A stretch of 64,000 bases of DNA from Planctomicrobium piriforme. Lineage in GTDB: Bacteria > Planctomycetota > Planctomycetia > Planctomycetales > Planctomycetaceae. The translations under genes and the position numbers were made by a program. The notes beneath the pieces were generated by a model. That model was not told the origin of the DNA and made no database searches. It saw only the letters and a program-made list of their open reading frames with translations. Of this stretch, positions 9,358-18,831 are shown piece after piece (positions within the stretch are counted from its first letter, which is position 1; each line of letters begins with the position of its first letter). The stretch is from positions 124,001-188,000 of the forward strand of contig NZ_FOQD01000011.1 of NCBI RefSeq assembly GCF_900113665.1, read 5' to 3'.

Positions 9358-10728
9358 TCAGAATTCCCGCTTCGTCTTAATCCCCGGCATCGGGATCGGG
9401 TATTTGCCGTTTTCGCTGGCGAGCAGCGGGGCCGGGCCGTCCATCGTCAGTCCGCCGACGTTCGGGGCGAACTCGTGGTCGCAGTTGAGCATCTGGTCGT
9501 AGGTGACGACCTGACCGGTGTGAGCGGCCATGCGGCCCATCGAGGTCACGAGGCTCGCCTGCACGCCGCGCTTGACTTCGTTGTAGCGGCGGTCGTTGCG
9601 AATGGCGTCGAGGAAGTGGACCCATTCCAGTTCGTACGGTGAGCGTTCCTTGTTGGGGTATTCCCAGACAATGTCCGACTTCACCATGTTCTGGCCTTTG
9701 TAGATCTTCGACTTGGCCGGGTGATGGGCCGAAGCGGAGATCACGGCGCTCCCCTTGGTGCCGTGTGCATAGCTGGCGAATTCCTGCTTGCAGTTGAGCA
9801 TCGTGCGGCCTTCGAGCATCAGCTTCGCACCGTCTTTGAACGTGTACTCGACCGAATAGGTGTCGAAGTTCTGGTCGACGTAATCGCCGCGGTAGTGGCG
9901 TCCGCCGCTGGCCTGGGCTTCAATCGGCCAGTCGTTCTTCATCCAGCACGATTCATCGATATTGTGGATGAGGAAGTCGCTGTAGGCTCCGCCGCTCGCC
10001 CACAGGAAGCCGTGGAAGTTGGCAATCTGATAGAGCACTTCGGCCATGTCCCCTTTGTTGGGGGAAGCAAAAGCCGAACCGGTCGGGCCGACCATGCGGT
10101 AGGCACGCAGCAGCAACAGGTCGCCGATTTCGCCGTTCTGAATGCGGTCGAACAGTTCGCCGCGGGCTTCGCAGTGACGGCACATCAGGCCGACGGCGAC
10201 CTTCAGGTTCTTTTCAGCGGCCTTGTCGGCCAGTTCGAACATCTTCTTCGAGGTCGGGCCGTCGACGGTGACCGGCTTTTCCATGAAAACATTCAAGCCT
10301 TTTTCGATGGCGTACTGGAACTGCACCCAGCGGAAGGCCGGCGGAGTGGCCAGCACGACGATGTCGCCCGGCTTCAGGCAGTCCATCGCCTGTTTGTACC
10401 CTTCGAAGCCGATGAACTTGCGTTCCGGCTCCACGTCGACTTTGCCTTCATGCTTTTTGCTGATGGCGTTGTAACTGTCGCTCAGGCGGCGATCGAACAC
10501 ATCGGCCATCGCTTTGAGCTTCAGCGGGCCCCCTTCGACCGACAGAGCGTTGTCGACAGCCCCGCTGCCGCGACCGCCGCAGCCGACGAGGGCGACGCCT
10601 AAGGTGTTGTCTTCACTAGCGTAAGCACGAGGCAGGACCAGTCGGCTGGCGGCGGCCAGGGCGGCCACTTGACCAGTTGTTTTCAGCATGCTGCGGCGGG
10701 AGAGGCCGGTGGGATCGAACTGCGGCAT
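9358..10728 (-). CDS. Tat-exported Gfo/Idh/MocA-family oxidoreductase
   Basis: The 456-residue protein starts with a twin-arginine signal (LSRRSMLKTTGQVAALAAAS), so it is exported folded to the periplasm. The Rossmann dinucleotide motif GVALVGCGGRGSGA follows at about residues 44-57, then the family motif MEKPVTVDG (about 155), where the lysine is the usual catalytic residue, and the alpha/beta C-terminal domain including YRGDYVDQNFDTYSVEY. Such enzymes oxidise or reduce sugars and inositols with NAD(P); planctomycetes encode dozens. The substrate cannot be inferred because no sugar genes adjoin it. It appears to be a single-gene unit with its own terminator. Confidence 0.93.
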   Translation of the reverse strand: MPQFDPTGLSRRSMLKTTGQVAALAAASRLVLPRAYASEDNTLGVALVGCGGRGSGAVDNALSVEGGPLKLKAMADVFDRRLSDSYNAISKKHEGKVDVEPERKFIGFEGYKQAMDCLKPGDIVVLATPPAFRWVQFQYAIEKGLNVFMEKPVTVDGPTSKKMFELADKAAEKNLKVAVGLMCRHCEARGELFDRIQNGEIGDLLLLRAYRMVGPTGSAFASPNKGDMAEVLYQIANFHGFLWASGGAYSDFLIHNIDESCWMKNDWPIEAQASGGRHYRGDYVDQNFDTYSVEYTFKDGAKLMLEGRTMLNCKQEFASYAHGTKGSAVISASAHHPAKSKIYKGQNMVKSDIVWEYPNKERSPYELEWVHFLDAIRNDRRYNEVKRGVQASLVTSMGRMAAHTGQVVTYDQMLNCDHEFAPNVGGLTMDGPAPLLASENGKYPIPMPGIKTKREF

Positions 10729-10966
10729 CGAAAAAGCTCCGAATGAATCAAAGAAGGTTGATTACTTGATGTCACTCTCGCAGATCCCAAGGAATTTTCA
10801 AGGCGTCAAACACTCGGGAAAGTGGAGAAGTCATGAAGAACAGGCTTGAGGGGTGAGGCTTGAGGTCTGAGAGAAAGCCCGGAAGGCATCGTCTCTGCGA
10901 GCACAAGCGTCAGAGAGTGTTCCCACACGCCGATTCCCTAACTCCTATTTCCTACCTCCTTCTCCC
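10729..10966. repeat. Intergenic space with GGCTTGAGG repeat
   Basis: No gene is seen. At 10840-10872 the units GGCTTGAGG and GAGGTCTGAG repeat. The complementary CTCAAGCCTCAAGCC form occurs in frame inside ileS at about 63275-63300. A CT-rich run of CCTA/CTCCT units follows at 10930-10975. Confidence 0.6.
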
Positions 10967-12268
10967 CTACCCTCGCCGAATTGCTTCCATCGGGGAGCGG
11001 CTGGCGGCCAGCCAGGCCGGATAGAGTCCCCCCACGATCCCCAGCAGCGTGCTGAAGATGCCTCCAAACACCAGCAGTCGCAGGCCGGCATGCAGTTGTA
11101 GTCGATCGGGAAACAGGGCGTTGATGACGTGCGTCGCCCCCCAGCCGACAACGACGCCGATCAGCCCGCCTGTGATTCCCAGCAGTGCGCTTTCCAGCGT
11201 CATCAACTGCATCACGTTCCATTTTGACCAGCCGTTCGCCCGGAGAATGCCGAACTCGGTCATCCGCTCGGAAACGCTCATCATCATCGTGTTGACGATG
11301 CTCAGTAGTGCGATCGTCACTCCCATCGTGGTGATCAGCGAGAGAAACAGGTTCAGATCACCAGTGAACTCGGTGAAACGTTCATTCCAGTCTTCCGCCA
11401 GGCGGACTTCGACCGCGCTCGGCTGCCCATCAGGCGCGGGGCTCGTTTTGGTGTCCGTCGCAGGAGTCGCGGGGTAAGACGGATTTGCATCCGGACTACC
11501 CGCGAGTAAAGTCTGTCCGATGTTCTGCAGGATGCCTGAGAATGAAAAGTCGCTCCGCCGCAGGGGCGGCGTGCGGCCCAGGAAATGCTTCTCGATCGTC
11601 GCTTTGAGGACTTTTTTGTCGACGCCGGGTGCGGCTTCCACATAAAACGCCGAGACCGAATCGCGACCCAGCCGCAGCATGTCCTGCAGCGCCGTCAGAT
11701 CCATCAGGATGTTCACGTCGAGCAGCAGCGAGCCGGTGTTGTAGACGCCAATCACTTCGCAGGGATTGCGGTTGAGCAGCACGCTGTCACCCGCCTGTTT
11801 TCCGGTCTCTTCGGAGATCTGCTGACTGATCAGGCACCGTCGTTGGCCGACATCTTCCGGTCCCAGAAATCGCCCGGAGAGGAGATGATCGCGATAAATG
11901 TCCTCTTTCAACCGCAGTCGCTGCGGGACATCCAGCCCGACCAGAAAGCGGGGTGGCGAGATCAGCGTTTTTCCATCGAGCACATTCAGCCGCTGCACGA
12001 TTTCTGCATCCGCGACCGCGACGCCTGGAATCGCCAGCAGCTCCTGCTGCCATTCGGCTGGCAAACTCGAAAACAACGGAATCGGCGCCCCCCGTTCCTG
12101 AATCGCCAGTCCGGGAATCTGCGCAAACGTGCGATCGACCACTTTGTCGATCCCCTCGGCGATTGCAAACAGGATCGTCATGCTCGCAATGGCAATGATC
12201 AGTCCGGCCAGCGCCAGGCTGGATCGCAAAGGTCGGCTGACGAGATTGCCAAGAGCAAACGTGAACAT
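10967..12268 (-). CDS. MacB/FtsX-type ABC transporter permease
   Basis: The 433-residue start is MFTFALGNLVSRPLRSSLAL (ATG 12268), the standard beginning of the family. One membrane helix (about 14-37) is followed by a roughly 240-residue periplasmic MacB-like domain, then three C-terminal helices: LFLSLITTMGVTIALLSIVN with MMMSVSERMTEFGILRANG, and two more ending LVFGGIFSTLLGIVGGLYPA. The protein ends with the family AxxxSPMEAIR motif. No ATPase lies beside it; the LolD-like ATPase at 55420-56088 is 43 kb away, so pairing with it is only a possibility. These transporters usually move lipoproteins, antibiotics or peptides across the envelope. Confidence 0.92.
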   Translation of the reverse strand: MFTFALGNLVSRPLRSSLALAGLIIAIASMTILFAIAEGIDKVVDRTFAQIPGLAIQERGAPIPLFSSLPAEWQQELLAIPGVAVADAEIVQRLNVLDGKTLISPPRFLVGLDVPQRLRLKEDIYRDHLLSGRFLGPEDVGQRRCLISQQISEETGKQAGDSVLLNRNPCEVIGVYNTGSLLLDVNILMDLTALQDMLRLGRDSVSAFYVEAAPGVDKKVLKATIEKHFLGRTPPLRRSDFSFSGILQNIGQTLLAGSPDANPSYPATPATDTKTSPAPDGQPSAVEVRLAEDWNERFTEFTGDLNLFLSLITTMGVTIALLSIVNTMMMSVSERMTEFGILRANGWSKWNVMQLMTLESALLGITGGLIGVVVGWGATHVINALFPDRLQLHAGLRLLVFGGIFSTLLGIVGGLYPAWLAASRSPMEAIRRG

Positions 12269-12561
12269 GCACAGGTCCAACGGGAGCAGGGAATTCGGTT
12301 GTATCCCATCCCGCACGATTCGCCCACCCTGGGGAAGACAGTTCAATCGAGACTCTGTGATCAGGGCCTTGCTCGATCGCAATTGATCCGTGTCTATCAG
12401 TGTTCATCTGTGGCTGATCCCTCCCCTTGAACGCATCAGTTTTGGAGGCGGTTCCTTCTCCAGCAATTTCAGGCGCCGCAACTCGACCGTCTTCCCGCGG
12501 TTTGTCTATACTCCGCCCTCGAATCCAGACCCCTTGTGATGAACAACGAGGTGATGCGGCC

Positions 12562-14709
12562 ATGGGACATGCGAAATCGATTCATGAGAAGCTGACGGAA
12601 ATCTCCGGCAATCTGTGGTGGAGCTGGCAGCCGGACGTCACGGCGATCTTCCGCGAAATCGACCCGCAACTCTGGTCCAGCCTCTCTCACAACCCGATTC
12701 TGCTGCTCCGCGAATACACGCCAGACAAGCTGGAACTTCGGGCACGTGAAGTGGTGCTGCACTCGCGAATCAACGCGGCCTACCGGGAATGGCAGGAATA
12801 CCTGGCTTCAACCGACACCTGGGGCGATACCCATGCCGGCGTCCTCGGTTTTCGGCCGGCGGCCTACTTCTCGGCCGAGTTCGGGCTGCATGAATCCTTC
12901 CGCATTTACTCAGGTGGCCTGGGGATTCTGGCCGGCGACCATTTGAAGAGCGCTTCGGACCTGGGGATTCCGCTGGTCGGCGTGGGCCTGTTCTACCACG
13001 AAGGCTATTTCACCCAGCAGGTGGATGCGAGCGGCTGGCAGCGAGAAGAGTACTTCATGGCGGATCCCAATGATCTGCCGATGAATGAAGCGACCACTCC
13101 GGACGGCGAGCCGGTGATTATCTCCCTGCAGACCCGATCCGGCGTGATTCACGCCAAGGTCTGGGAAATGGACGTCGGCCGCATTCCGCTGTATCTGCTC
13201 GATACGAACATCGATCAGAACTCGCCTGACGACCGCAAACTGACGGCCCGACTGTACGGCGGCGATCATCGCACCCGCATTCGCCAGGAACTCTTGCTGG
13301 GCGTTGGCGGCGTGAAGGCTCTCGCAGCACTGGGAATCAAGCCGCGGGTCATTCACATGAATGAAGGGCACTCGGCGTTTGCCCCGCTCGAACTGATCCG
13401 CATGCGGATGGACGACGACGGACTCTCGTTTGACGACGCCCTGCGGGAAACGGCCGCAATGGGAGCTTTCACCACGCACACGCCTGTGCCGGCCGGCCAC
13501 GACCGCTTCGACAGCGGCCTGATTGAAGAACACCTCGGACCGCTCCGCGATGCCCTGCGACTCGACCATCAGGGTTTGATGGGCCTGGGCCGCATCGATC
13601 CCCATAATCATGGCGAAACCTTCTGCATGACCGTGCTGGCGTTCAAAACCAGCCGTCGCGCGAATGCGGTTTCGAACCTGCACGGCGTCGTCAGCCGCCG
13701 CATGTGGCGGAACTTGTGGCCCTGGCGCAGCGAAGATGAAATTCCCATCGGGCATATCACCAACGGCGTGCATGTGGGCACCTGGCTGGCCCAGCAGATG
13801 CGCGTGCTTTACGACCGCATGCTGCCTGCGAAATGGAATTTGAAGTCCGGCGAACCTGAAGTCTGGGCGGAGTTCGACAAAGTGAAGTCGACCGAACTCT
13901 GGGAGACTCACCAGTCGCTGAAGAACCGCCTAATTCTACACGCCCGCTACCGGCTGACCCGCCAGGCGAAGCGGTACGAGATGAAGGAAGAAGTCTATGA
14001 CGCCTTCCAGAACATCCTCGATCCGCAGCACTTGTTGATCGGTTTCGCACGTCGCTTCGCCCCGTACAAGCGAGCCGACCTGTTGATGCGCGATCTGGCG
14101 ATGCTGGAAAAAATCATCAGCGATGCGAAACGGCCGGTGCAGTTCGTGTTTGCCGGGAAAGCGCATCCGGCGGACGATTTCGGCAAGCAGATCATGCAGA
14201 AAATCTTCCGGCTTTCGCAGGAAGAATCGTTCAAAGGGAAGATCGTCTTCCTGGAAGACTACGACATCAACCTGGCCCGTTATCTGGTGCAGGGGGTGGA
14301 TGTGTGGTTGAACAATCCGCGCCGGCCGCTTGAGGCCTCCGGCACCAGCGGCCAGAAAGTCGTGCTCAACGGCGGACTGAATCTGTCGGTACTCGACGGC
14401 TGGTGGGCGGAAGCCTACGACGGCATGAACGGCTTTGCCATCGGCGACGGGCTGATTCACGCCAACCAGGACATTCAGGACGAACGCGACGCACAGTCGC
14501 TGATTCATGTGCTGACCAACGAAGTGATTCCGCTGTATTACGACCGCGATCAGGACGATCTGCCGCGGGAATGGATTCGCCGTATGAAACGGGCTGTGAC
14601 TACCCTCGGCTGGCGCTTCAACGCCGACCGGATGGTGATGGATTATGTCCGCGAAGCCTATGTGCCGGCGGCAGGCAGCACTTCATGCAGCATGACCGTG
14701 ATGCCTTGA
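12562..14709 (+). CDS. glgP: Alpha-glucan (glycogen) phosphorylase
   Basis: The ATG at 12562 follows a GAGGTG ribosome site; 45 further codons upstream in frame are not typical of the family. The 715-residue product is the short bacterial type of GT35 phosphorylase: AYFSAEFGLHESFRIYSGGL (about 97-116), GVGLFYHEGYF, VIHMNEGHSAF, TTHTPVPAGHDRF, and the PLP/phosphate region EASGTSGQKVVLNGGLN at about 590-607. It releases glucose-1-phosphate from alpha-1,4-glucans in the cytoplasm. It is divergent to the permease gene and is followed by a strong terminator, so it is probably a single-gene unit. Confidence 0.95.
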   Translation: MGHAKSIHEKLTEISGNLWWSWQPDVTAIFREIDPQLWSSLSHNPILLLREYTPDKLELRAREVVLHSRINAAYREWQEYLASTDTWGDTHAGVLGFRPAAYFSAEFGLHESFRIYSGGLGILAGDHLKSASDLGIPLVGVGLFYHEGYFTQQVDASGWQREEYFMADPNDLPMNEATTPDGEPVIISLQTRSGVIHAKVWEMDVGRIPLYLLDTNIDQNSPDDRKLTARLYGGDHRTRIRQELLLGVGGVKALAALGIKPRVIHMNEGHSAFAPLELIRMRMDDDGLSFDDALRETAAMGAFTTHTPVPAGHDRFDSGLIEEHLGPLRDALRLDHQGLMGLGRIDPHNHGETFCMTVLAFKTSRRANAVSNLHGVVSRRMWRNLWPWRSEDEIPIGHITNGVHVGTWLAQQMRVLYDRMLPAKWNLKSGEPEVWAEFDKVKSTELWETHQSLKNRLILHARYRLTRQAKRYEMKEEVYDAFQNILDPQHLLIGFARRFAPYKRADLLMRDLAMLEKIISDAKRPVQFVFAGKAHPADDFGKQIMQKIFRLSQEESFKGKIVFLEDYDINLARYLVQGVDVWLNNPRRPLEASGTSGQKVVLNGGLNLSVLDGWWAEAYDGMNGFAIGDGLIHANQDIQDERDAQSLIHVLTNEVIPLYYDRDQDDLPREWIRRMKRAVTTLGWRFNADRMVMDYVREAYVPAAGSTSCSMTVMP

Positions 14710-14759
14710 TCGGGTTCGACCCGCATTCGTGACAAAAGCGAATGCGACATGGATATGAT

Positions 14760-14794
14760 GGGGACAGGCTGAATGTTCAGCCTGTCCCCTTTTG
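14760..14794 (+). terminator. Rho-independent terminator of glgP
   Basis: A 14-base perfect stem (14760-14773 with 14776-14789, GGGGACAGGCTGAA) is followed by CTTTTGCG, 50 bases past the glgP stop. Confidence 0.85.
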
Positions 14795-14852
14795 CGTTTC
14801 AGGTTGAGTTTGGCAGGCGGTGGTGCGTTTGTTCCCCTTTTCTTTCAGTGAC

Positions 14853-16034
14853 ATGACCGTCGCGAAGGGCCGATTTGGGTGGCTCGTTTGGGGCGCTGCG
14901 TTCCTTATCTCCGCTCAGGCGTTCGCCGAAGAACGTCGTTACGGCGGCCAGACCGTTTTGGAATGGCACGAGCGGATCAAGAATGAGTCGTTGCAGGAGA
15001 TGGCCCGACCTGACGTGGTGGCCGGATTATTGGAGATCGTGAACGATCCCCAGGCAGGCTGGGCGAATCGTCGGCAAGCCGCGTTGACGCTGGGGAGGAT
15101 CGGCGCCCCCGCCGCGGCGGCAGTCCCTGACTTGATTCGCCTGCTCAACAGCGGCGAGAGAGATGCCACGGCCACCCGCATGTGGGCCCTCAGGGCTTTG
15201 GCACTGCTAGGAACCGCGGCAGCGGACGCAACGACCGCCGTTGCGGGCATCATCAATGATCAGAACGAGCCGTTCTTTGTTCAGGCAACGGCGCTCGAAA
15301 CTTTGGGGTGTATTGGCAAGGACCGCCCGGAGACTTTGCCAGTCCTGCTTGCGGCGCTGCAGAGCGACCAACAGAGGCCTGTGAATGGCAACAACGAATT
15401 GCGAATGGCGGCGGCGGAAGCGATGGGGTTGCTCGGGCCAGCGGCCGCGGCGGCCATCCCTGAATTGATTCGGGCGCTGCACAGCGACTGGGGGTTGCTG
15501 CAACGAGCGGCCGCGGAGAGCCTCGGGCGAATTGGTCCTCAGGCGGAACTTGCCGCCCCGAATCTGGCGGATGTCGTTTTATTTTCCACCGCTGAAGAGG
15601 CTCGGGAAGCGGCTGCGGAAGCGCTGGCCTTGGTGGGTGAATCAGGCATTTCGATCCTCGAAAAACTGTCGCGGGACGAGGAGCCTGATGTTCGTCGCCT
15701 GTCCATTCGAGGTCTCGCTAAATGCCCGGCGATTCCCTCAGTGCAAAGTCGACTGATGACGCTGCTCGATGATGCCGAGCCTGCGAATCAGGTTGTGGCG
15801 GCTCAGGCCCTGCTGAATCGGCAGTTGGAAAAAGAACGTGCCGTGTCCGTTCTGATCGACCTGCTGGGTGCGGAAGATCGATCGACTCGGCAGTTGGCCT
15901 ATCGCGTCTTGTCCGCGCGTCCTGAACTGCTGCGAGGATCTGCCGAAAGACTCCAGGAGTTGGCTCACGACCAGCATGCTCCGACGACCAGCCGCACAGC
16001 CGCACTGAAGCTGCTGCGGTTCCTGGGACCGTGA
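14853..16034 (+). CDS. Secreted HEAT-repeat protein
   Basis: I take the ATG at 14853; GTG 14820 would extend the N-terminus by 11 residues. Residues 1-25 form a Sec signal peptide (GWLVWGAAFLISAQAFA, cleavage before EERRYGG). The rest is a run of about eight HEAT-like repeats, each containing a motif such as RRQAALTLGRIGAPAAAAVP, AAAEAMGLLGPAAAAAIPEL or AAAESLGRIGPQAELAAPNL. The start YGGQTVLEWHERIK is often seen in planctomycete HEAT proteins. It probably acts as a periplasmic protein-binding scaffold; the partner is unknown. It stands alone between glgP and the response regulator. Confidence 0.85.
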   Translation: MTVAKGRFGWLVWGAAFLISAQAFAEERRYGGQTVLEWHERIKNESLQEMARPDVVAGLLEIVNDPQAGWANRRQAALTLGRIGAPAAAAVPDLIRLLNSGERDATATRMWALRALALLGTAAADATTAVAGIINDQNEPFFVQATALETLGCIGKDRPETLPVLLAALQSDQQRPVNGNNELRMAAAEAMGLLGPAAAAAIPELIRALHSDWGLLQRAAAESLGRIGPQAELAAPNLADVVLFSTAEEAREAAAEALALVGESGISILEKLSRDEEPDVRRLSIRGLAKCPAIPSVQSRLMTLLDDAEPANQVVAAQALLNRQLEKERAVSVLIDLLGAEDRSTRQLAYRVLSARPELLRGSAERLQELAHDQHAPTTSRTAALKLLRFLGP

Positions 16035-16326
16035 CTGCCGCCATACATGAATGCAGTGGAAACACGCACGCTACGGTGTTTGCACTGATTGCGGTTTCGA
16101 ACTCATGGCTTTGATTCTGTCTCAAGTGACTATTCTGTTGTGCTTTATGTCTATGGCGAAGCGTGAATGTGTGGCTTCATCTGTGGCAGAAGTGAGCAAC
16201 ATCTTCCGACTACGAGGGTGAGGGAACAGCGTCTTGCCATTTTTGAATGGACAATAACTGTCCGAATGAATACAAGACGACACATGTTCACTGTTGCGCA
16301 TTCCAGCATCTCAGGATTTCAGGGCC
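16035..16326. other. Intergenic region without a recognised gene
   Basis: This 292-base stretch has no credible ORF and is somewhat AT-richer than its neighbours. It presumably holds the promoter and leader of the response-regulator gene, but I see no convincing consensus site or hairpin. Confidence 0.4.
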
Positions 16327-16980
16327 ATGAATTCCAAGACCATTCTGCTAATCGATGAACATCCCATTGTGCTGGAAGCACTGCAGTCCCGGCTGAGTTC
16401 GGAACCTGAGTTTCAGGTGATTGCGAGACACACCCATTCAGATCGGGCGCTTTTTGACATCTTCGAACTCCGTCCTGATTTCGTCATGATGGATCTGGAG
16501 ATTCCGGGGCGAGGAGCCATCGAAGTGGCCGATCAAATCGCCGCGCGGCTGCCGACGACAAAAACGGTGTTCTTCACCAGCTATGACACCGACATCTTCA
16601 TTGACGTCGCGCTGCGGCTGGGAGTGGCGGGATTTCTGCTGAAAAACGAACCGGTCGACTGGGTGATTGAAGCCTTGCGCAAGATCTCGCTGGACTCAAA
16701 TGTCTATTCAGATGCCGTCCTGAACCGTGTGCATTTCGACCGGGAATCCAAGCAGTATCGGGTCAAGACGCAGAGCTTCTTTTCGGGACTGACACTGCGG
16801 CAGATTCAAGTGCTGCGGCATCTGGCCCGAGGTGAAAGCGTCAAGGAGGTAGCAAAGTGCATGATGCTCTCGGAACGGGCCATCGAGAGCCACAAGTACC
16901 GGATCATGCAGAAGATGGGAATACACGACCGTGTGGTACTGACCCGGTTTGCGATTCGGGAAGGGTTGATGCCGGCGTAA
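16327..16980 (+). CDS. NarL/FixJ-type response regulator (orphan)
   Basis: The 217-residue start is MNSKTILLIDEHPIVLEALQ (ATG 16327). The receiver domain covers residues 1-120 with the acidic pair D10/E11, the phosphoacceptor D56 in FVMMDLEIPG, the FFTSYD switch and the FLLKNEP lysine. A LuxR-type HTH follows at about 152-212 (LTLRQIQVLRHLARGESVKE, then ERAIESHKYRIMQKMGI). It should bind DNA as a dimer when phosphorylated. No histidine kinase gene is nearby, so it is an orphan regulator in this window and its targets are unknown. Confidence 0.92.
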   Translation: MNSKTILLIDEHPIVLEALQSRLSSEPEFQVIARHTHSDRALFDIFELRPDFVMMDLEIPGRGAIEVADQIAARLPTTKTVFFTSYDTDIFIDVALRLGVAGFLLKNEPVDWVIEALRKISLDSNVYSDAVLNRVHFDRESKQYRVKTQSFFSGLTLRQIQVLRHLARGESVKEVAKCMMLSERAIESHKYRIMQKMGIHDRVVLTRFAIREGLMPA

Positions 16981-17247
16981 GTGATTGCGGAGACTGTTTT
17001 CGGAGAGTGCGCGGCTTACGGCTGACCGCGGCCTGTTGGCCTGCAATGTCTTGAACAGTGCAGGCGAGCAGTTGTCTCGAAGCAATTGACGTGTTCGCAA
17101 ATGCCTTCGAAAGTGGGCCGTTTCGGCCACAAGACCGTCTGTCAATTGAACTCGCGGAGAGTCCTGCTAGACTGATTGGTTGTTGATCTGTCGGCTGCCA
17201 CGGTTGGCGGCCGGTCCCGTTTCTGTCCTGATGGTATTGTTGTGCAC

Positions 17248-18549
17248 ATGCAGAATTATCAGTTCCTGTCGACGCTGCGCGATTCCGCGACTCTGAACCC
17301 TGACGAAATGCGGACGATGGTCACCGCTGCCATGGGGACCGGAGCCAGCGAATTCCGTCGCGCAGTCGAACAGGTGGCTCAGGAAGCAGAGTCGAACCCT
17401 TCTCTGGCAGTTCGGGCCGGCATCGGCTTCTTCTTTCTCGGACATCCCGAAAAAGCGGAACGGGCTTTGGCCGGCTGCAAAGAAGGCGTCGGACGCTTCT
17501 ATCTGGCGTGCGCTCACTACACGCAGGGGAAGTTTGAAGCGGCTGCCAAAGAGTTCGAAGCGGCTGCCAAAGCAGGCTATCAACCGACCGAATCGACTTT
17601 GCGTCGTGCCGGCTGCCTGCGCAAGCTCGGCCAACTCGAAGAAGCAGAAAAAGTCATTCGCAGCACCGGCGGCGAAGGGGCGCGTCTGGCTGAATACTCG
17701 TACCAGATGGGCTGCATTCTCGCTGACCGCGGCGACACCTTCGGGGCCATTGAATACTTCGAACGCGCCGTCGACATGGATCCTCACCATCAACGGGCAC
17801 TGTTCGCACTGGCCGTGCAAAACAGCCGCCACGGCGATGACGAAGAAGCGATTCAGTTGTACGAACGCTGTTTGTCCCGTCCGCCGTTCTATCTCGGCGC
17901 TCTCTTGAATCTCGGCCTGCTGTACGAAGACCGCGAGAACTACTCGGCCGCTCAGTACTGTTTTGAACGCGTGCTGAAATACGATCCGAACAACGAACGT
18001 GCCCGGCTCTATCTCAAAGATATCGAAGCCACCAGCGGCATGTACTACGACGAAGACTCGCTCAAGCAGCAGCAGCGTCTCGAACAGTTGCTCAGCCGTC
18101 CGGTCACCGATTTCGAACTGTCGGTCCGCAGCCGCAATTGTCTGGCGACAATGGGCATCAACTCGCTCGGCGACCTGACTCGCATCAGCGAGCAGGAACT
18201 GCTCTCCGGCAAGAACTTCGGCGAGACCTCGCTGACGGAAGTCCGCGAACTGATGCGGCTGCACAATCTGAGTCTTGGGCAGTTCATGCACGAGAAGCAG
18301 CGCGAACCGACCTTCGATTCGCGAGACCTCTCACCGGAAGATCAGGTCAAACTGGCGATGCCGGTTTCCGAACTGAATCTGTCGGTGCGGAGCCGCAAGT
18401 GCATGACCCGACTGGGCATCGCCACGATCGGCGAGCTGGTTTCGCGGACGCCCGACGAATTGCTGTCGGCCAAGAACTTCGGCGTGACATCGCTGAACGA
18501 AATCCGCGACAAGCTGGCAGAAATGAATATCAAACTGCGAAACGACTAA
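17248..18549 (+). CDS. TPR protein with two RNA polymerase alpha-CTD-like domains
   Basis: The 433-residue product is taken from the ATG at 17248 (MQNYQFLSTLRD). Residues about 25-270 are tetratricopeptide repeats (FYLACAHYTQGKFEAAAKEF, GAIEYFERAVDMDPHHQRAL, AAQYCFERVLKYDPNNERAR). Two helix-hairpin-helix domains follow. The first (about 290-345) reads ELSVRSRNCLATMGINSLGD and GKNFGETSLTEVRELM; the second (about 372-428) reads ELNLSVRSRKCMTRLGIATI and AKNFGVTSLNEIRDKL. Both match the C-terminal domain of RNA polymerase alpha, which binds UP-element DNA and activators. The rest of the alpha subunit is absent, so this is not rpoA. A transcription-linked adaptor role is an inference. Confidence 0.88.
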   Translation: MQNYQFLSTLRDSATLNPDEMRTMVTAAMGTGASEFRRAVEQVAQEAESNPSLAVRAGIGFFFLGHPEKAERALAGCKEGVGRFYLACAHYTQGKFEAAAKEFEAAAKAGYQPTESTLRRAGCLRKLGQLEEAEKVIRSTGGEGARLAEYSYQMGCILADRGDTFGAIEYFERAVDMDPHHQRALFALAVQNSRHGDDEEAIQLYERCLSRPPFYLGALLNLGLLYEDRENYSAAQYCFERVLKYDPNNERARLYLKDIEATSGMYYDEDSLKQQQRLEQLLSRPVTDFELSVRSRNCLATMGINSLGDLTRISEQELLSGKNFGETSLTEVRELMRLHNLSLGQFMHEKQREPTFDSRDLSPEDQVKLAMPVSELNLSVRSRKCMTRLGIATIGELVSRTPDELLSAKNFGVTSLNEIRDKLAEMNIKLRND

Positions 18550-18831
18550 GCGGTCGCAGTTGAGGATCGGTTCACGGCGATTTGGCGGTGAACTCGCGGG
18601 GCCGTTTGCGGTGACACTGTGGTCGGGACGCCGTTGTCGCGAACACAGTGCAGCCTTGCTGAGCGGGGTTGTGCAAAGTGAGGGCTGGGGTCAGCAGCCA
18701 GAGAGGGCGCGAGTCGCCTTGTTTCGTTGCGGACTCAGTCACACCGTCGGCAAAATGTCAAAATGCCCGCCGCGAGACTTCGTGTGCCTGCCAGCGGGTC
18801 GGCCGGACGCCTTTTCCAGCGAGATTCAGGA
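18550..18831. other. Intergenic region without a recognised gene
   Basis: This 282-base GC-rich stretch separates the TPR/alpha-CTD gene from mqnE. Frames are open here but give no recognisable protein. I see no terminator or clear promoter. Confidence 0.4.
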
